A DNA stretch of 64,000 nucleotides, taken from contig LQPU01000037.1 of the NCBI GenBank assembly GCA_002101905.1, positions 62,001-126,000 of the forward strand, given 5' to 3'. Both the position numbers and the translations under genes were made by a program. Origin of the DNA: Mycobacterium shimoidei. GTDB lineage: Bacteria; Actinomycetota; Actinomycetes; Mycobacteriales; Mycobacteriaceae. Below the pieces are notes generated by a model. That model saw nothing but the letters and a program-made list of their open reading frames with translations, was not told where the DNA came from and made no database searches. This document shows, one piece after another, positions 60,599-64,000 of the stretch. Each line of letters starts with the position of its first letter. The stretch's first letter is position 1.

Positions 60599-61812
60599 CA
60601 GACCCCCGCGCTCATACGTACCGGCATGCGCTTGACGCCCGGCACCATCGTGGCGCGCAGCCGCGTCACATCGCCGGTGAGTTCGATGCTCGGATAGGTA
60701 CCCAGCAGCACCTCGAACATCACCCTTGCCTCCAGCCGTGCCAGTTGGGCGCCGAGGCAAGCATGCTCGCCCGCGCCGAACGCTATGTGCGGATTGGGAT
60801 TTCGGGTGATATCGAACTCTTCGCTGGTAGCGCCGAAGACCTCCTCGTCGCGATTGGCCGCACCGTAGAGCATCACCACCGTTTCACCCGCCTTGATCTG
60901 CTGACCGCGGATCTCGACGTCCTCGGTGGCTACCCGCGCCATGTGGGTCACCGGACTGGTGAACCGCAGCATCTCTTCGACAGCCAGCGGCAAAAGCTCG
61001 GGTTTCGAGCGCAGTAAGGCGAACTGATCGGGATGGTCCAACAGCGCCAACGTGCCCAGCGCGATGAGGTTGCGAGTCGTCTCGTTGCCGGCAACCAGCA
61101 GCAGGAATGAGAAGTTCAGTAGGTCCGCATCGGTGAGGCGCTCGCCATCGACTTCCGCGGCCGCCAGTATGGACAGCAGGTCGTCTTGACCGGTGACCTC
61201 GCCAGACCGCCGGGCATCGATCAGTTTGGTGAAGTACTCGTACAACTCGCCGAGTGCCACCATGTTGTCCAACTCGATATCCGGATCGGCGGTACCCACC
61301 GCCGCGTCCGACCACGCGCGGAACCGCTCCCAGTCCTTTGTCGGCGCGCCGAGCATATCCGCGATCATCCGAGTCGGAAGCGGCGCGGCGATCTCCTCGG
61401 CAAACTCGTATACCCGTGATGGGTCGACATCGTCGAGAATGCCCTTGACGATCGCGCGCACTTTGGGTTCCAGCAACGTGACCTGCCGCCGGGTGAAACC
61501 CGCATTGATCAGCTTGCGAAGCTGCCGGTGCCGTGGCGGGTCGGTGAAGATCAGGTTTCCCTCCTGCACCGGGCTGGGCATGGCGGGATCCGGGATCGTG
61601 ATGCCCTTCGTCGACGAGAACGTCAGCGGATGGCCTGAGACATGGCGGATGTCCTCGTACTTCGTCAGTGCCCAGAAATTCGTGACGTCGTTCCAGACGA
61701 CCGGCGTGCTGTTGCGCAGTTCCCGATAGCCCGGGTAGGGATCCCCGGCGTAATAGTCCGGCGAGTGCAGCGGCAACGTGGACGTTGGTCTGGAGGCGGA
61801 GTTAGCGGGCAC
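60598..61812 (-). CDS. Cytochrome P450
   Basis: A 404-residue P450. The GTG at 61812 is preferred because AGGAAGG lies 6 nt upstream; an ATG at 61857 in the same frame has no ribosome site. Motifs: LLVAGNETTRNL in the I-helix, EEMLRFT for ExxR, and FGAGEHACLG with Cys near residue 352. As first gene of the igr-like operon it holds the place of cyp125, which oxidises the cholesterol side-chain terminus, but the sequence is not obviously CYP125. The palindrome at 61866 lies 54 nt upstream. Confidence 0.88.
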   Translation of the reverse strand: MPANSASRPTSTLPLHSPDYYAGDPYPGYRELRNSTPVVWNDVTNFWALTKYEDIRHVSGHPLTFSSTKGITIPDPAMPSPVQEGNLIFTDPPRHRQLRKLINAGFTRRQVTLLEPKVRAIVKGILDDVDPSRVYEFAEEIAAPLPTRMIADMLGAPTKDWERFRAWSDAAVGTADPDIELDNMVALGELYEYFTKLIDARRSGEVTGQDDLLSILAAAEVDGERLTDADLLNFSFLLLVAGNETTRNLIALGTLALLDHPDQFALLRSKPELLPLAVEEMLRFTSPVTHMARVATEDVEIRGQQIKAGETVVMLYGAANRDEEVFGATSEEFDITRNPNPHIAFGAGEHACLGAQLARLEARVMFEVLLGTYPSIELTGDVTRLRATMVPGVKRMPVRMSAGV

Positions 61813-61865
61813 TGCAAGCCTTCCTCGACGCAAAGGTGAATCGGACACTTTTTCCATCTATGTCC

Positions 61866-61891
61866 GGTTGTGCTGTGTTTACAGCACAACC
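61866..61891. promoter_or_regulatory. 26-bp perfect palindrome upstream of the igr-like operon
   Basis: Arms GGTTGTGCTGT and ACAGCACAACC (11 nt each) flank GTTT. It lies 54 nt from the P450 start and 155 nt from the divergent aldehyde dehydrogenase start. Size and symmetry fit a regulator binding as dimer or double dimer. Confidence 0.65.
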
Positions 61892-62045
61892 AAGGCTCAT
61901 GTCAATGATTATCGACCCAGCTATTTGGCGATAGCATTGACGTCGACCGACCCATCGGTGTACATATTTTAACCAGGTGTCGGACGCGTTCGCATCGCAT
62001 CAAATGATTGCGCAGTTCGGCGAATGACCAGGAAGGTCTAGTGAT

Positions 62046-63507
62046 GTGACAACCGATTCCAGCCTCGTCGACAGCTACGGCGTCTACATCGATGGCAGGT
62101 GGGTCGAATCGGAAAGCGGACGATATGACGTGGTCAACCCGGCCACGGAACGGGTGATCGCTTCGGCGCCCGATGCCGGCGTCGCGCAGGTCGAGCGTGC
62201 GATCGCGGCGGCGCGCGCCGCCTTCGATTCCGGCTCATGGTCCGCGGCGAATCCGGCCGAGCGGTCTCGCTGTCTCCAACAGCTAAGTGATGCACTGCTG
62301 GCCCGGGGTGACGACATCTATGCCCTTGCGCAGGCCGAGTGGGGTTGCACAGCAAACGAGCGACTGATCCACGTGGATGGGCCCGCCTTCATGATCGGCC
62401 ATGCCGCGGAACTTGCGCTCGAGCCGGCTGAGGCGCCGATGGACGCGTGGGGCGCGGCAGGCACCACCCTGTTGCGCTACGAGCCGCTCGGTGTTGTCGC
62501 AGCCATGACGCCGTGGAATTTCCCGCACACGCTGAACGTGATGAAGCTGGGAGCCGCACTCGCCGCAGGCAACACGCTTGTGCTCAAGCCGTCGCCGCTG
62601 ACACCGCTGGCCGGTCTCGCACTCGCGCGGCTGATCGACGAGGAGACCGACATTCCACCCGGTGTGGTCAACGTCGTCACCCCCAGCGCTATCGAGGCCA
62701 GCCGCGCTTTGACCCTGGATCCGCGGGTCGACATGGTGAGCTTCACCGGAAGTTCGGCCGTCGGTCGCGACGTGATGGCGGCCGCCGCAACGTCGATGAA
62801 GCGGATCCTGCTCGAGTGCGGCGGCAAGTCGGCGACCATTTTGCTCGACGATGTCGACCTCACCGACGAATTGTTCGAGCGGCTTCTCTTCGAAGGCTGC
62901 ACAATGCACGCGGGCCAGGCGTGCATCCTCAACAGTCGTTTACTGGTCCCGGACGCGCTGCACGACGATGTCGTTGATCGGCTCGCCGAGCTGGCTCGCA
63001 ACGTCACGGTGGGCGACCCCACCGACGAGGCCACCGTCATGGGGCCGCTGATCAGTCGGCCAACACCTGGAGCGGGTGGAGGGTTTCGTCGAACGTGCCG
63101 AAAGCGACGGCGCGACGATTGTCGCCGGCGGTGGGCGGCCGAACGGACTCGATCGCGGTTTCTATTTCGAGCCAACGGTTCTGACCGATGCCAGCCCCGC
63201 GTCGTTCATCGCGCAGGAGGAGGTGTTCGGTCCGGTGCTGACGGTGCTGCGTTACCACAACGACGACGAAGCGGTCGGCATCGCCAACGATTCGGTCTAC
63301 GGGCTCGGCGGTGCGGTCTGGGGCACCGACATAGACCGGGCGGTCGGACTTGCGCGACGGATCAGGACCGGTCAGATCTCGATCAATGGCACGATACCCG
63401 GCGACGCGCCATTCGGCGGGTTCAAACAGAGTGGAATCGGCCGCGAAGGCGGACTCATGGGGCTGCGGGCATACATGGAACCGAAGGCGATCGGAGTTCC
63501 TGCGTGA
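62046..63507 (+). pseudogene. Aldehyde dehydrogenase disrupted by a one-base insertion
   Basis: From a GTG at 62046 (GGAAGG 9 nt upstream) the sequence encodes aldehyde dehydrogenase up to GPLISR, including AMTPWNFPHTLNVMKLG, the catalytic Glu in LLECGGKSATILLDD and the Cys in MHAGQACILNSRLLV. At about 63058-63062 one extra C shifts the frame. The rest (HLERVEGFVERAESDGATIV to the family end KEGGLM-like region) continues in the +1 frame to the stop at 63505-63507. Both parts are otherwise intact, so the mutation is recent or is a sequencing error. It is divergent from the igr-like operon. Confidence 0.75.
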
Positions 63508-64000
63508 ACGGATGTCTGGCGGGACTGCGAGTCGTCGAAGTCGGTACCGAGATCGCAGCACCGTATTGCACGAAATTGCTCGTCGACCTCGGCGCCGACG
63601 TCTACAAGGTTGAGCCGCGATCGGGGGATCCGCTCCGCAACTGGGGCCCTTCGGGCGGACTGTTCGAATACTTGAACGCCGGAAAGCATGGATTGACAAT
63701 TGATTTCGGATCGCGTTCCGATGTGTTGATCAATCTGATCGCCGAAGCCGACGTGGTTGTCGAAAATCTTCCGGCCGGGTCGGCCGACCGGGTCGTTCTG
63801 GGGCTCGACCGCGAGTCTCTGTCGCGGCTCAATCCGAATCTCGTCATTGTCCGCATCTCCGACTATGGCCAGGAGGGGCCGCGCCTGGACCGCCCATCGA
63901 CCCCGCTCACCATTCAGGCAGCATCGGGCTGGGTGAACGTGCGTGAACCCGGCAGGCCACCCGTGCAGTCGGGCGCCCGCATCTCGGAGTACGTCGTGGG
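63504..64000 (+). CDS. CaiB/BaiF family III CoA-transferase, N-terminal part (cut by window edge)
   Basis: A GTG at 63504 overlaps the aldehyde dehydrogenase stop (GTGA). The 165 codons present read GLRVVEVGTEIAAPYCTKLL, LGADVYKVEPRSGDPLRNWG, LNAGKHGLTIDFGSRSDV and ADVVVENLPAGSADRV, the usual order for the family. The frame is open to the window end. It may load CoA onto the acid made by the aldehyde dehydrogenase. Because of the upstream insertion, its frame is the same as that of the first part of the aldehyde dehydrogenase, which could mislead gene callers into one long fused gene. Confidence 0.8.
   Translation, partial: MNGCLAGLRVVEVGTEIAAPYCTKLLVDLGADVYKVEPRSGDPLRNWGPSGGLFEYLNAGKHGLTIDFGSRSDVLINLIAEADVVVENLPAGSADRVVLGLDRESLSRLNPNLVIVRISDYGQEGPRLDRPSTPLTIQAASGWVNVREPGRPPVQSGARISEYVV

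Noticed and set aside
61901..61941. GTCAATG ... CATTGAC inverted repeat with inner GCTAT-N6-ATAGC
   Set aside because: The long 27-nt spacer and short arms could be chance; left unannotated beside the much stronger palindrome at 61866.

Overview
This looks like a chromosomal segment of a Mycobacterium, probably a slow-growing non-tuberculous species. The GC content is high throughout. Genes are packed with ATGA, GTGA and TGATG overlaps, several genes appear leaderless, and the families are typical of the genus: F420-dependent LLM oxidoreductases, NDMA-dependent alcohol dehydrogenase, DUF732 secreted protein, FdhF of the Rv2900c type, an Mce3R-like double TetR, and an igr-like acyl-CoA dehydrogenase/hydratase/aldolase operon. 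No rRNA, tRNA, CRISPR array, phage gene or insertion sequence was seen. Almost every gene belongs to oxidative, CoA-linked catabolism of some lipid, terpenoid or aromatic substrate that the sequence does not identify.

Region 1 (1-15.7 kb): enoyl-CoA hydratases, a hotdog thioesterase with a GntR regulator, a TetR regulator divergent from an SDR and a DapA-like lyase, then a six-gene operon (hydratase, amidohydrolase, acyl-CoA ligase, amidohydrolase, two acyl-CoA dehydrogenases), and a leftward P450/CoA-transferase pair. Region 2 (15.7-30.4 kb): HxlR regulator, thiolase, nitrilase and DUF302; a hypothetical protein and acyl-CoA ligase; a decayed Rieske/isochorismatase scar; LLM oxidoreductase plus SDR; an AccD-type carboxyltransferase; and an LLM, P450, FdhF and VOC operon. 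Six copies of one palindrome (consensus TACTGTAA-N3-TTACAGTA) stand in front of most transcription units from 1 to 25.4 kb. They suggest a single locus-wide regulon whose repressor is probably the TetR at 3494-4255 or the GntR at 1832-2617.

Region 3 (30.7-42 kb): SDR, amidase and a tiny GatC/AtzG-like protein; a tandem TetR of the Mce3R type; aldehyde dehydrogenase and acyl-CoA ligase; a DUF732 protein; a double-hotdog protein; NDMA-dependent alcohol dehydrogenase; SDR. Region 4 (42-55 kb): a TetR divergent from a periplasmic-binding-protein-like gene that lacks a signal peptide, then three DapB-N-like oxidoreductases interleaved with P450s, an acyl-CoA ligase, a SnoaL-like protein, a CoA-transferase and a further P450.

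Region 5 (55-62 kb, minus strand): a tight operon P450, FadE, MaoC-like, DUF35, FadE, MaoC, Ltp2-like aldolase, followed by a TetR. It has the same parts as the M. tuberculosis igr cholesterol side-chain operon, but the ChsH2-type protein is split into two overlapping genes. A 26-bp perfect palindrome lies upstream. Divergent from it is an aldehyde dehydrogenase broken by a one-base insertion, followed by a CoA-transferase cut by the window end. Substrates and regulator assignments are inferences from gene content and motif position.
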